NCBI RefSeq assembly: GCF_902498745.1
Contig: NZ_LR701479.1
Span: 2,132,881-2,196,880, forward strand
Reading direction: 5' to 3'
Origin: Erythrobacter sp. EC-HK427
GTDB lineage: Bacteria > Pseudomonadota > Alphaproteobacteria > Sphingomonadales > Sphingomonadaceae
DNA length: 64,000 bases
Of this stretch, positions 1-8,096 are shown in pieces (the stretch's first letter is position 1; every line of letters begins with the position of its first letter). Position numbers and translations under genes: made by a program. The notes beneath the pieces are model-generated. The model made no database searches and was not told the origin of the DNA. It was given only the letters and a program-made list of their open reading frames with translations.

Positions 1-345
1 GCGGAGGGGGAGGCGGTGGGCTTCCTTGTCGGGCTGACCGCGCTGGCGGCGGTGCTCGGCATCATCCGCTTCCTCAAATTCAATCCGCGCACGCGGGCGG
101 GAGAGCAGACGCTCGCCGAGGCGCAGGAGCGCGCCAGCCGCCTCAAAAGCGCGCCGCGCGGCGAGGAGGTCGGCTTTGCCGTCGCGCTGTTCGGCACCGC
201 CGTGCTGGTGGGCACGCCGTTCGAACCGCTTCACGCAATGCGGCAGGCGCAGCAGGGCGGTGATAGCGGCGGTGGCGGTTGCGGCAGCGATGGCGGCGGC
301 GATGGCGGCTGCGGCGGCGGAGGATGCGGTGGTTGCGGGGGCTGA
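1..345 (+). CDS. C-terminal part of a TIGR04222-like membrane protein (5' truncated)
   Basis: The reading frame is open from base 1 to the stop at 343-345, so the gene probably begins upstream of the window; a GTG at 16 is only an internal candidate start. The visible 114 residues contain two hydrophobic stretches (after the first few residues, and around AVALFGTAVLVGTPF) separated by a charged segment, then a tail made almost only of Gly and Cys with some Asp. A Gly/Cys-rich tail after a membrane domain is characteristic of proteins carrying the TIGR04222 domain; function is unknown. The gene ends 22 bases before the nitrilase start, so the two may be co-transcribed. The assignment rests on the tail and hydrophobicity only. 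Confidence 0.6.
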   Translation, partial: AEGEAVGFLVGLTALAAVLGIIRFLKFNPRTRAGEQTLAEAQERASRLKSAPRGEEVGFAVALFGTAVLVGTPFEPLHAMRQAQQGGDSGGGGCGSDGGGDGGCGGGGCGGCGG

Positions 346-367
346 CCGCTCCGCCTAAGCACGCTCT

Positions 368-1318
368 ATGACCAAGCTGAACGTCGCCATCTGTCAGGCC
401 GCACCGGTGCCGCTCGCCATTTCGGACGGGATCGACAAGGCCGTGCGGCTGGCGCGTGAGGCCGTAGAGGGCGGGGCGCAGCTGGTGGCGTTTGGCGAGA
501 CATTTCTCGGCGGATACCCGCTATGGCTCGACGAGGCTCCCGGCGCGGCTTTGTGGGATCATCCGGGCAGCAAGGCGCTGCACCGCATTCTGCTGGAACA
601 GGCGGTGGTGCCGGGGGACGAGCGGCTGCTGCCCTTGCAGGAGCTGTGCGATGCCAGCGGCGCGGTGATTTCCATCGGCGCGCATGAGCGGGTGCGATCG
701 AGCCTTTACAACAACCAGATGACTTTCCGCCCCGGCCTGCCGGTGCTCGACCATCGCAAGCTGGTGCCCACCCATGGCGAGCGGCTGGTATGGATGCGCG
801 GCGATGGCTCGACTTTGGGCGTGCATCAGGCCGAGTGGGGCAATGTCGGCAGCCTGATCTGCTGGGAGCACTGGATGCCCTTGGCCCGCGCGGCGATGCA
901 CAACCTTGGCGAGAGCTTGCATGTCGCGGCATGGCCGACGGTGCGCGAAAGCTACGCGATTGCCAGCCGCCACTATGCGATGGAAGGGCGGTGTTTTGTG
1001 CTGGCGGCGGGTCTGGTGCAGACGAAGGACGATGTGCTCAACGGACTTGAGCGCGCTGGTGGCAGCGCTGAAGGCCGCGAACTGATTGAAAGCATCGAGG
1101 CCGAAGTGCTCAACCGAGGCGGCTCGCTGATCGCCGCACCCGATGCGAGCGTGGTCGCGCAAGCGGGTGAGGGCGAAGAGACGCTGTTCGCGGAACTCGA
1201 CCTGTCGATGCGCGACGAGGGGCTGGCGAGCCTCGATACCGACGGCCACTACTCGCGGCCCGATGTGTTCGAGTTGAGCGTTGATACGCGGGCGAAGGAT
1301 GGGGTGCGTTGGATATAA
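368..1318 (+). CDS. Nitrilase / carbon-nitrogen hydrolase family protein
   Basis: A 316-residue single-domain member of the nitrilase superfamily, which hydrolyses nitriles or amides through a cysteine thioester. The triad is visible: Glu44 in FGETFLGGYP, Lys131 in HRKLVPT and Cys165 in LICWEHWM. The CWE context and the GGYP stretch after the Glu are typical of true nitrilases and cyanide-hydrolase-like enzymes (branch 1) rather than of omega-amidases, but the substrate cannot be read from sequence. The protein is cytoplasmic with no signal peptide. The next gene starts with a TTG overlapping its 3' end by 10 bases, so translation is probably coupled. Confidence 0.9.
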   Translation: MTKLNVAICQAAPVPLAISDGIDKAVRLAREAVEGGAQLVAFGETFLGGYPLWLDEAPGAALWDHPGSKALHRILLEQAVVPGDERLLPLQELCDASGAVISIGAHERVRSSLYNNQMTFRPGLPVLDHRKLVPTHGERLVWMRGDGSTLGVHQAEWGNVGSLICWEHWMPLARAAMHNLGESLHVAAWPTVRESYAIASRHYAMEGRCFVLAAGLVQTKDDVLNGLERAGGSAEGRELIESIEAEVLNRGGSLIAAPDASVVAQAGEGEETLFAELDLSMRDEGLASLDTDGHYSRPDVFELSVDTRAKDGVRWI

Positions 1319-1611
1319 TCGTCATCTTGCTATTGGGCTCTGTACCGCTGTCAATTGCCATACTCACGCTTTTGAAAAAGTCTGAGCGGTTTGGCCAACT
1401 CGCTATTCTTTGGGCTTTGCTTTTCAACGCGCTTGTCATTCCGCTTTCGGCATTCGCCTTTCTCCTAGTGAGACCGATTGACGGGCCGGGCGAAGCTTTG
1501 GAGAGTATCCTTGGAATGCTTCTCACATTACCGATGATGTTTATTGGTGCGATTGCTACGCTCGTTGCAGATTACTTCCAGCGCAAAGACGCAGGTGAAG
1601 ATCAGCTATGA
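1309..1611 (+). CDS. Small three-helix membrane protein of unknown function
   Basis: 100 residues from a TTG start that overlaps the nitrilase end. Three hydrophobic segments are visible (about residues 2-22, 30-53 and 64-86), followed by a short charged tail YFQRKDAGEDQL. No family is recognised. The base composition is clearly more AT-rich than that of the flanking genes, suggesting recent acquisition. Its stop (TGA, 1609-1611) overlaps an ATG at 1608 that begins a copy of the trmD 5' end (ATGA overlap). This indicates that trmD originally started there and was coupled to this gene. Confidence 0.65.
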   Translation: MDIIVILLLGSVPLSIAILTLLKKSERFGQLAILWALLFNALVIPLSAFAFLLVRPIDGPGEALESILGMLLTLPMMFIGAIATLVADYFQRKDAGEDQL

Positions 1612-1766
1612 CCTTCGCCGCCACCATTCTCACGCTCTCGGCCAGCAAGCCCCTTCCCCTTGGGGAAGGGGTTGGGGATGGGGGTTCGAAGGGAGTGGGT
1701 AGCTCTGCTCCCGCAACGTCGAACTCCCACCCCTCGATCCCCTCCCTCAAGGGAGGGGAAGTGTGA
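1608..1766 (+). pseudogene. Displaced 5' end of trmD, now a short upstream ORF
   Basis: The frame from ATG 1608 encodes MTFAATILTL, nearly the N-terminus of TrmD ([10 protein letters not shown]), then runs into a palindromic repeat and stops at TGA 1764-1766. Bases 1609-1638 match 1764-1793 at 29 of 30 positions, so a 30-base segment of the trmD start is duplicated on both sides of the repeat. The stop of this ORF overlaps the GTG that now starts trmD (GTGA, 1763-1766). I infer that this remnant is still translated and delivers ribosomes to trmD by coupling. It encodes no functional enzyme. Confidence 0.75.
1639..1763 (+). repeat. Palindromic repeat, copy 1 (upstream of trmD)
   Basis: The core is 1647-1760. 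The left end (CCCCTTCCCCTTGGGGAAGG) and the right end (CCCCTCCCTCAAGGGAGGGG) are each near-palindromes, and the two ends are roughly inverted with respect to each other, so the unit can fold as a doublet of hairpins. It is flanked by 30-base direct copies of the trmD 5' end (1609-1638 and 1764-1793). A second copy with the same ends but a different middle lies inside trmD at 1994-2116. It resembles the REP/MITE-like elements common in sphingomonads; no transposase is encoded. Confidence 0.85.
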
Positions 1767-2605
1767 CCTTCACCGCCACCATTCTCACGCTCTATCCGGA
1801 GATGTTTCCCGGGCCGCTGGGTGTCTCGCTTGCGGGGCGCGCGCTCGAGCGGGGGGACTGGTCGTGCGAGACTGTCCAGATGCGCGATTTCGCTAACGAC
1901 AAGCATCGCACGGTGGATGATACGCCTGCCGGTGGCGGGGCGGGGATGGTGCTCAAGGCCGATGTGCTAGGGCGGGCTTTGGATAGTGTGATCGGAAAGC
2001 CCCTTCCCTTGGGGGAAGGGGTTGGGGATGGGGGTTCGACGGTGGCAGTAGGCGCTACGCCCTCAACCTCGCACACCCACCCCTCAATCCCCTCCCTCAA
2101 GGGAGGGGAGGCCAAAAGACCCATCCTCGCCATGACGCCGCGCGGGACACCCATAACGCAGGCGCGCATCCGCGAGATCGCCCAAGGCCCCGGCGTCATC
2201 ATGCTGTGCGGCCGTTTCGAAGGCTTTGACGAACGCCTGTTCGATGCCCGCCCCGATATCGAGCAGGTCAGCCTTGCCGATATCGTCCTCTCCGGCGGAG
2301 AGCCTGCCGCGCTGGCCATACTCGATGCTTGCATTCGCCTGCTTCCCGGCGTAATGGGCGCGGCCTTGTCGGGGCATGAGGAGTCGTTCGAAGACGGCTT
2401 GCTCGAATACCCGCAATATACCCGACCTTATGAATGGGAAGGGCGCACGATCCCTGAAGTGCTGCGATCGGGGGATCATGCGAAGGTTGCCGCGTGGAGG
2501 AAAGCCCGTGCGGAGGAAGACACTCGGTTACGCAGGCCCGATCTATGGGAGCGCCATGGTGGCACTCCGGGTCAGCCTGCCTCTGGCGTGCAGCGTGATA
2601 CATAG
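1763..2605 (+). CDS. trmD: tRNA (guanine-N1-)-methyltransferase TrmD carrying an in-frame repeat insertion
   Basis: Transfers a methyl group from SAM to G37 N1 of tRNAs with a G36-G37 pair, preventing +1 frameshifting; a SPOUT-knot dimer in the cytoplasm. 280 residues, about 40 longer than usual. Visible blocks are [11 protein letters not shown] at the N-terminus, the [20 protein letters not shown] substrate loop, MTPRGTP, and [14 protein letters not shown] / [10 protein letters not shown] of the knot. Residues 78-118 ([10 protein letters not shown] to GGEAK) are encoded by a palindromic repeat and have no counterpart in the family; they lie just before the strand leading to MTPRG. The start is GTG 1763, overlapping the stop of a duplicated 5' remnant. 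rplS follows 12 bases downstream, but rpsP and rimM, the usual upstream partners, are absent. Confidence 0.93.
   Translation: MTFTATILTLYPEMFPGPLGVSLAGRALERGDWSCETVQMRDFANDKHRTVDDTPAGGGAGMVLKADVLGRALDSVIGKPLPLGEGVGDGGSTVAVGATPSTSHTHPSIPSLKGGEAKRPILAMTPRGTPITQARIREIAQGPGVIMLCGRFEGFDERLFDARPDIEQVSLADIVLSGGEPAALAILDACIRLLPGVMGAALSGHEESFEDGLLEYPQYTRPYEWEGRTIPEVLRSGDHAKVAAWRKARAEEDTRLRRPDLWERHGGTPGQPASGVQRDT
1994..2116 (+). repeat. Palindromic repeat, copy 2, inserted in frame inside trmD
   Basis: The 123-base insertion (41 codons) has the same left end (around 1999-2037) and right end (around 2080-2108) as the copy at 1639-1763, with a divergent centre. It contains no stop in the trmD frame. It is read in the same frame as copy 1: both give a peptide starting [12 protein letters not shown] and ending [11 protein letters not shown]. 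No duplicated flank is obvious here. The frame conservation recalls the Rickettsia palindromic elements that insert inside genes. Confidence 0.85.
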
Positions 2606-2617
2606 GACAAACAGGCC

Positions 2618-2983
2618 ATGAACCTGATCCAGACTATCGAAGCGGAAGAAATTGCCAAGGCTGGCAAGGACATTCCCGATTTCCGCCCCGGTGACACGCT
2701 GCGTGTCGGCGTGAAGGTTATCGAAGGCAACCGCGAACGTGTGCAGAATTTCGAAGGCGTGTGCATCGCCCGCTCGAACCGCAGCATCAACAGCAATTTC
2801 ACCGTGCGCAAGATGAGCTTCGGCGAAGGCGTGGAACGTGTGTTCCCGCTCTATGCGCCGATCGTCGACAGCATCACCGTGGTGCGCCGCGGTGTCGTGC
2901 GTCGTGCGAAGCTGTACTATCTGCGCGGCCGCACCGGCAAGCGCGCGCGTATTGCAGAGCGCCGCGAGAACGTGGCCAAGTAA
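2618..2983 (+). CDS. rplS: 50S ribosomal protein L19
   Basis: 121 residues, normal for L19, which sits at the 30S-50S interface. Family landmarks are present: the N-terminal helix [61 protein letters not shown] and [21 protein letters not shown]. It follows trmD by 12 bases and is closed by a strong terminator at 3013, so trmD and rplS form the end of a transcription unit. Confidence 0.97.
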   Translation: MNLIQTIEAEEIAKAGKDIPDFRPGDTLRVGVKVIEGNRERVQNFEGVCIARSNRSINSNFTVRKMSFGEGVERVFPLYAPIVDSITVVRRGVVRRAKLYYLRGRTGKRARIAERRENVAK

Positions 2984-3012
2984 GGCTGCGGGCTACAAGC
3001 CAGTTTCAGGAA

Positions 3013-3046
3013 GGGCGGTTCTCCAAAACGGAGAGCCGCCCTTTTT
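3013..3046 (+). terminator. Rho-independent terminator after rplS
   Basis: A 12-base stem (GGGCGGTTCTCC at 3013-3024 with GGAGAGCCGCCC at 3030-3041, one G-U pair), a five-base loop, then TTTTT. It lies 30 bases after the rplS stop. Confidence 0.92.
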
Positions 3047-3123
3047 CGTGCGCGCTTTTCATTGTCAGTGCAGGATCAGATGATTAGGCTCATCCGAAAC
3101 TATCGGAGAGGTCTTTTCCTGCA

Positions 3124-5364
3124 ATGCGTACAATTCTCGCCGCGCTCGCCGCGACCACTATGGCAACCCCTGTGATGGCCCAAGATATGGTCGAACCTGC
3201 GCCCGAACTCACTTTCGAACGTGTCTTTGCCAGCCCCTCGCTCAACGGGGCGACGCCGCGGCAGGCGAAACTATCGCCCGATGGCCGCTATCTCACCGTG
3301 CTGCGCAACCGCGAGGACGAGCGCGAGCGGTATGATCTGTGGGCCTATGATCGCCAGACGTCGCAATGGTCGATGCTGGTCGATAGCGGAGCGCTGGGCA
3401 GCGGGCGCGCGCTGAGCGAGGACGAGCGGATGCAGCGCGAGCGGGCGCGGGTGGGCGATTTGCGCGGCATTATCTCCTACCAGTGGACACCCGATGGCAC
3501 CGGCCTGCTCGTGCCGCTGGATGGCGATCTGTATTTGGCGCGCATTGGCGGCGAAGTGGTGCAGCTGACCGATACCGAGGAGAGCGAGCTCAACCCGTCG
3601 CTAAGCGAGGATGGCGGCTATGTCTCCTTCGTGCGCGACCGGCGGTTGTGGGTGGGCGCGGTCGGTTCCGAACCGCAGCCGATCACGCCTGCCGAAGAAG
3701 ACACGATCCGCTGGGGCGAGGCGGAATTTGTCGCGCAGGAGGAAATGAGCCGCCTGACGGGCTATTGGTGGGCACCCGATGACAGCCGCATTGTCGTCCA
3801 GCGCACCGATGAAAGCCCCGTCGGCATCGTCACCCGCGCGGCCATCGGCGCGACCGGAACGCAGGTGTATGACCAACGCTATCCGGTGGCGGGCAGCGCC
3901 AATGCGCTTGTCCAGCTGTTCGTGATGGACCCTGATGGCGGCAATGCGGTCGAAGTCGATCTGGGCGCGGAGACCGATATCTATCTTGCCCGCGTCGATT
4001 GGGCACCCGATGGCAGCGCGATCTATGTCCAGCGCCAGAACCGCGAGCAGACCGTGCTCGATATGCTCCGCGTCGATCCGGCAACGGGCGCGAGCGAGGT
4101 GTTCTTCACCGAAAATGCGGCGATGGAGGATTACTGGATCAACCTGTCGGATAATTACCGTTTCCTCGACGATGGCCGCCTGGTCTGGTGGTCGGAGCGG
4201 GACAGGTTCGGGCATCTCTATCTGCTCGGGCCTGACGGCTGGCAGCAGCTGACGCAGGGAGAATGGGTGGTCACCAGCCTGGTCGGCGTCGATCAGGATG
4301 CGGGCCGCGTGTTCTTCCAGGGCACGCGCGACGATGTGCTTGAGCAGCACGTCTATAGCCTCGATCTGGCTGACCCGGCGACTGTCACCCGCCTGACCGA
4401 AGCGGGCTTCACCCATTCGGCGAGCATGGACGGGGCGGGGCAGACGATGCTGGTGAGCCGTTCCAGCGACAACACGCCGCCGCAAATCTACATCGCCGAC
4501 CAGTCGGGCGCGCGGGTGGCGTGGGTGGAGGAGAATGCGCTCAACGCCGATCATCCCTACGCGCCTTTCCTCGCCAGCCATCGCCCGACGCAATATGGCA
4601 CGATAGCAGCCGAGGACGGCACGCCGCTCTATTGGGAAATGGTGACGCCGGACATGGAGCCGGGGCAGCGGTATCCGGTGTATTTCTACCATTATGGCGG
4701 GCCGGGGCCGCAGATCGTCAATCGCGGCTGGGACGGCGCTTTGCGGCAGGCCATCGTGGATCGCGGCTATATCTGGTTCGCGCTGGACAATCGCGGCTCG
4801 AACAATCGCGGGGTCGCCTTCGAACAGCCGCTTTACCGCGCGATGGGCGGGGTCGAAGTGCGCGACCAGGCGGCGGGCACGGCCTTCCTGCAAACGCTCG
4901 ATTTCGTCGATCCCGACAAGATCGCCATCGATGGCTGGTCATACGGAGGATACATGACGCTAAAGCGGTTGCAGGCCGAGCCGGGTGTCTATGCCGCAGG
5001 CATCAGCGGCGCGCCGGTGACGCGATGGGAGCTGTACGACACCCACTACACCGAACGCTATATGGGCACGCCGCAAGCTGACGCGCAGGCCTATGCCACC
5101 TCGAGCGCGATCCCCAACGCGACCGCCATCACCGATCCGGTACTGATTATCCACGGAATGGCCGATGACAACGTGGTGTTCGAAAATGCGACCGAGATCA
5201 TCTCGGTCTGGCAGGAGAACAATGTCCCGTTCGAAATGATGCTCTATCCCGGATATACGCACCGCGTTTCGGGCGAGCAGATTTCGCCGCACCGGTACAA
5301 CACCGTATTCAACTTCCTCGAACGCCACGGGGTGACCCCACCGGAGACTTCGGGCGAAGATTGA
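3124..5364 (+). CDS. S9 family prolyl oligopeptidase (dipeptidyl peptidase IV type), exported
   Basis: A 746-residue secreted serine peptidase that removes X-Pro/X-Ala dipeptides from peptide N-termini. A signal peptide (residues 1-20, cut after PVMAQ) sends it to the periplasm. Residues about 40-480 form the DPP-IV N-terminal beta-propeller, with EEMSRLTGYWWAPDDS carrying the Glu pair that binds the substrate amino end. The alpha/beta-hydrolase domain follows, with Ser606 in DGWSYGGYM, Asp681 in HGMADDNVVF and His713 in GYTHRVSG. Gene-sized for the family. It stands alone between terminators at 3013 and 5395. Confidence 0.94.
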   Translation: MRTILAALAATTMATPVMAQDMVEPAPELTFERVFASPSLNGATPRQAKLSPDGRYLTVLRNREDERERYDLWAYDRQTSQWSMLVDSGALGSGRALSEDERMQRERARVGDLRGIISYQWTPDGTGLLVPLDGDLYLARIGGEVVQLTDTEESELNPSLSEDGGYVSFVRDRRLWVGAVGSEPQPITPAEEDTIRWGEAEFVAQEEMSRLTGYWWAPDDSRIVVQRTDESPVGIVTRAAIGATGTQVYDQRYPVAGSANALVQLFVMDPDGGNAVEVDLGAETDIYLARVDWAPDGSAIYVQRQNREQTVLDMLRVDPATGASEVFFTENAAMEDYWINLSDNYRFLDDGRLVWWSERDRFGHLYLLGPDGWQQLTQGEWVVTSLVGVDQDAGRVFFQGTRDDVLEQHVYSLDLADPATVTRLTEAGFTHSASMDGAGQTMLVSRSSDNTPPQIYIADQSGARVAWVEENALNADHPYAPFLASHRPTQYGTIAAEDGTPLYWEMVTPDMEPGQRYPVYFYHYGGPGPQIVNRGWDGALRQAIVDRGYIWFALDNRGSNNRGVAFEQPLYRAMGGVEVRDQAAGTAFLQTLDFVDPDKIAIDGWSYGGYMTLKRLQAEPGVYAAGISGAPVTRWELYDTHYTERYMGTPQADAQAYATSSAIPNATAITDPVLIIHGMADDNVVFENATEIISVWQENNVPFEMMLYPGYTHRVSGEQISPHRYNTVFNFLERHGVTPPETSGED

Positions 5365-5394
5365 GCGCGGGGATTTTAGGGCATTCACAAAAAA

Positions 5395-5425
5395 GCCCCC
5401 GGAACGCACTGTGCGCTCCGGGGGC
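5395..5425. terminator. Bidirectional terminator between the S9 peptidase and the RTX gene
   Basis: Stem GCCCCCGGAACGC (5395-5407) with GCGCTCCGGGGGC (5413-5425), one mismatch. An A-run lies on the left, which is a U-run for minus-strand transcripts, and a TTGTTT stretch lies on the right. It sits between two convergent genes and can end both. Confidence 0.85.
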
Positions 5426-5442
5426 GTTGTTTGTGCGCGCTA

Positions 5443-6234
5443 TCAGGCGAAGATAAAGTCGGTCACGTCAATCGCCTGCATCTGCGTGTCGAGCAGGGCA
5501 ATCTCGCCGACCGCGCCGATATCGCTCTTGATGAGCAGGTCGTCGGTCAGCCCGTCGCTGTCGGCATCGACCATTTCGAACATCAGATCGGCAAAGGTCA
5601 GCCCGTTGCCGCGCAGATCGAGCTTGTCGCGCCCGTTCTGGAAATCGACCACGGTGTCGAAATCCCACTGGCCCTGGAAGATGAAGAAGTCAGAGCCTGC
5701 ACCGCCGGTGAGGAAGTCCTGGCCGATCCCGCCGGTCAGAAAATCGCGGCCAGCGCCGCCAAGCAGGGTGTCGGTGCCTTCGCCGCCGAACAGCCGGTCG
5801 GTACCGGCTCCGCCGTCGAGCAGATCATCGCCATCGTCGCCGAACAGCGTATCGGCCATCAGGCCGCCGAACAGCATATCGTCGCCGTCATTGCCGTTGA
5901 GAATGTCGGCACCATCGCCGCCATCCAGCCGGTCCTGCCCTTCGCCGCCCGACATCCGGTCGTTACCCGCTTCGCCGAACAGGATATCCTGATCCTTGCC
6001 GCCGAAGACGATATCATTGCCGAACCCGGCATAGATCACATCGTCACCTTCGCCGCCATCAAGGGTGTCGTTCCCTGCGGCACCATCGATGAAGTCGTTG
6101 CCCTTGCCGCCGAAGATGCGGTCTGCACCGGTGTCCAGCAGCTTGGCGCCGCGGGCGTAGCCGTAGAGGAAATCGTCCAGCTCGGTGCCGGTGATACGAT
6201 CGATACCATTCGTTCCAAAAATCCGTGCCATCAT
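5443..6234 (-). CDS. RTX (hemolysin-type) calcium-binding repeat protein
   Basis: About 264 residues consisting largely of tandem nonapeptide repeats of the GGxGxDxLx type (for example GGKGNDFIDG, GGEGDDVIYA, GGDGADILNG, GGAGRDFLTG), which fold as a Ca2+-binding parallel beta-roll outside the cell. The C-terminus (FQNGRDKLDLRGNGLTFADL and onward) is the usual RTX capping and secretion end. Such proteins leave through type I secretion; no ABC/HlyD genes are nearby. There is no classical signal peptide. I chose the ATG at 6234 (the next ATG is 6231) because AGGAG lies just upstream. No enzymatic domain is visible, so it may be a structural or adhesive surface protein. Confidence 0.88.
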   Translation of the reverse strand: MMARIFGTNGIDRITGTELDDFLYGYARGAKLLDTGADRIFGGKGNDFIDGAAGNDTLDGGEGDDVIYAGFGNDIVFGGKDQDILFGEAGNDRMSGGEGQDRLDGGDGADILNGNDGDDMLFGGLMADTLFGDDGDDLLDGGAGTDRLFGGEGTDTLLGGAGRDFLTGGIGQDFLTGGAGSDFFIFQGQWDFDTVVDFQNGRDKLDLRGNGLTFADLMFEMVDADSDGLTDDLLIKSDIGAVGEIALLDTQMQAIDVTDFIFA

Positions 6235-6516
6235 GTTTCTCCTATTGGGTTGTTCTCTGGAGCCCCCGGAGATGCGAGGTAAACTGATGTAACTTCTGCA
6301 AGGCTGAATGTTGCGGTCAGCCATCGTTCACCGAATACTTGGCGGGCGAAGTATTCGCAGCGACTGCAAAGAAAATGTCATTTTTGGACTTGGGGAGTAC
6401 TACCGACCAAAGGCTAGGTTTTGCCGTCAGGTGATTACGCCTGAAACCGCAATTCCTATTGCCCTCCCGAACAGGGGCGCTAGTCAGGCGCTCCCTTTCA
6501 ATGGAGCGAGCGAGTC

Positions 6517-7542
6517 ATGGGTTACAGGGTTGCGGTTGTCGGAGCGACAGGGAATGTCGGGCGGGAAATGCTCGCCATTCTGGCCGAGCGCGAATTCCCG
6601 ATGGACGAGGTGGCGGCAGTCGCCAGCTCGCGCTCGACCGGCATGGAAATCGAAGTCGGCGATTCGGGCCGCATGGTGAAGTGCAAGAATATCGAGCATT
6701 TCGATTTCGCCGGCTGGGATATCGCGCTGTTCGCCGCAGGCAGCGGGCCGACCAAGGAATATGCCCCCAAGGCAGCGGCGGCTGGCTGCGTCGTGATCGA
6801 CAATTCCTCGCTCTACCGCATGGATCCCGACGTGCCGCTGATCGTGCCCGAAGTGAATCCGGAGGCGATTGACGGCTACACAAAGAAGAACATCATCGCC
6901 AATCCCAACTGCTCGACCGCGCAGCTGGTGGTGGCCCTGAAGCCGCTGCACGATGCGGCGGTGATCAAGCGGGTGGTGGTCAGCACCTACCAGTCGGTCT
7001 CCGGCGCGGGCAAGGCGGGAATGGACGAACTGTTCGAACAGAGCCGCGCGATCTTTGTCGGCGACAAGCCCGAACCCGAGACCTTCACCAAGCAGATCGC
7101 CTTCAACGTCATCCCGCATATCGACGTGTTCATGGATGACGGCTCCACCAAGGAGGAGTGGAAGATGGTGGTCGAAACCAAGAAGATCCTCGATCCCAAG
7201 ATCAAACTTCACGCCACCTGCGTGCGCGTGCCGGTGTTTGTCGGCCATTCCGAAGCGGTGAATATCGAATTCGAGAACGAGCTTTCGGCAGAACAGGCAA
7301 TGGAAATTCTGCGCGAGGCCCCCGGCATCATGCTGGTCGACAAGCGCGAGGATGGCGGATACGTCACCCCGATCGAAGCGGCGGGCGACGGCGCGACCTA
7401 TATCAGCCGCGTGCGCGATGATCCGACGGTCGATTATGGTATCAGCCTGTGGTGTGTCAGCGACAATTTGCGTAAAGGTGCGGCATTGAACGCGGTGCAG
7501 ATCGCCGAACTGCTCGGCCGCCGCCATTTGCAGAAGGGGTAA
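6517..7542 (+). CDS. asd: Aspartate-semialdehyde dehydrogenase
   Basis: 341 residues. Reduces aspartyl-4-phosphate to L-aspartate semialdehyde with NADPH, the branch point to Lys/diaminopimelate, Thr and Met. The N-terminal Rossmann motif VVGATGNVGREM is followed by SSRSTG, and the active-site Cys132 lies in IIANPNCSTAQ. STYQSVSGAGKAGMDEL and the conserved HATCVRVPVFVGHSEAVNIE are present. The upstream 282-base gap to the divergent RTX gene presumably holds its promoter; I saw no clear regulatory motif there. A small lipoprotein gene follows 5 bases downstream. Confidence 0.97.
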   Translation: MGYRVAVVGATGNVGREMLAILAEREFPMDEVAAVASSRSTGMEIEVGDSGRMVKCKNIEHFDFAGWDIALFAAGSGPTKEYAPKAAAAGCVVIDNSSLYRMDPDVPLIVPEVNPEAIDGYTKKNIIANPNCSTAQLVVALKPLHDAAVIKRVVVSTYQSVSGAGKAGMDELFEQSRAIFVGDKPEPETFTKQIAFNVIPHIDVFMDDGSTKEEWKMVVETKKILDPKIKLHATCVRVPVFVGHSEAVNIEFENELSAEQAMEILREAPGIMLVDKREDGGYVTPIEAAGDGATYISRVRDDPTVDYGISLWCVSDNLRKGAALNAVQIAELLGRRHLQKG

Positions 7543-7547
7543 GCGCC

Positions 7548-8096
7548 ATGCGCCGTCAGCTGTTTTTCGTCCTCCCGCTCCTCGCACTCGCCGCCTGCAC
7601 GCCTGCTGAGGATGCCCCGGCAGATGATGCAGCGACAGAGGCGGCAAGCGAAGCGCCGGAGGATGCGACCATCGATCTGGGCGCGGGCGGCATTACCATC
7701 CCGGCACAGAACGGCTTCGAACAGCTCGCCGCGCCCTTCGGCTCGGCCCGCGCGGCCACCGAAGCGACGTTGGCCAACGTGGTGGGCGCAGCGACCGGCG
7801 GGCATGATGGTACCGGCGATTGCTGGCTCAAGACGACCGAATATGCCGGGCTGACGCTCTCGTTCAACGAGGCCGACGAATTTGTCGGTTACTACGCCAC
7901 GCCGCCATGGTCGGGCACTGGCCAGCGCGCCGATATGCTCGCCAATGACGAAATCACCATGGTGGAAGACAGCACGCTGGGTGAGGAATTCACCATCGGC
8001 GAAGGCGAGGCGATCATCTCCGGCCTGTTCACCGGCACCGGTGACGATGCGACCGTCGAAGCGCTGTGGGCGGGCGAAAACTGCATCTTCCGGTGA
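7548..8096 (+). CDS. Putative lipoprotein of unknown function
   Basis: 182 residues. The N-terminus MRRQLFFVLPLLALAACTPAED is a lipoprotein signal with lipobox LAAC (Cys17), followed by an acidic Ala-rich linker (about residues 19-48) and a compact domain with two cysteines (GDCWLKT, ENCIF) likely to form a disulfide in the periplasm. No family is recognised. It begins 5 bases after asd, and its stop overlaps the next ATG (TGATG at 8094-8098), so the three genes are probably one operon. Confidence 0.8.
   Translation: MRRQLFFVLPLLALAACTPAEDAPADDAATEAASEAPEDATIDLGAGGITIPAQNGFEQLAAPFGSARAATEATLANVVGAATGGHDGTGDCWLKTTEYAGLTLSFNEADEFVGYYATPPWSGTGQRADMLANDEITMVEDSTLGEEFTIGEGEAIISGLFTGTGDDATVEALWAGENCIFR

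Noticed and set aside
1680-1720. GGTTCGA-like string that could hint at a tRNA T-arm
   Set aside because: It lies within the palindromic repeat and no cloverleaf can be drawn; no tRNA gene was found in the window.
1660-1896. Alternative 78-codon frame over the trmD repeat
   Set aside because: It consists of the repeat in another frame and runs into trmD out of frame; no ribosome site.
5690-6130. Regularly spaced short repeats resembling a CRISPR-like array
   Set aside because: They are the coding repeats of the RTX nonapeptides in the minus-strand gene; spacing follows codons and no cas genes are present.
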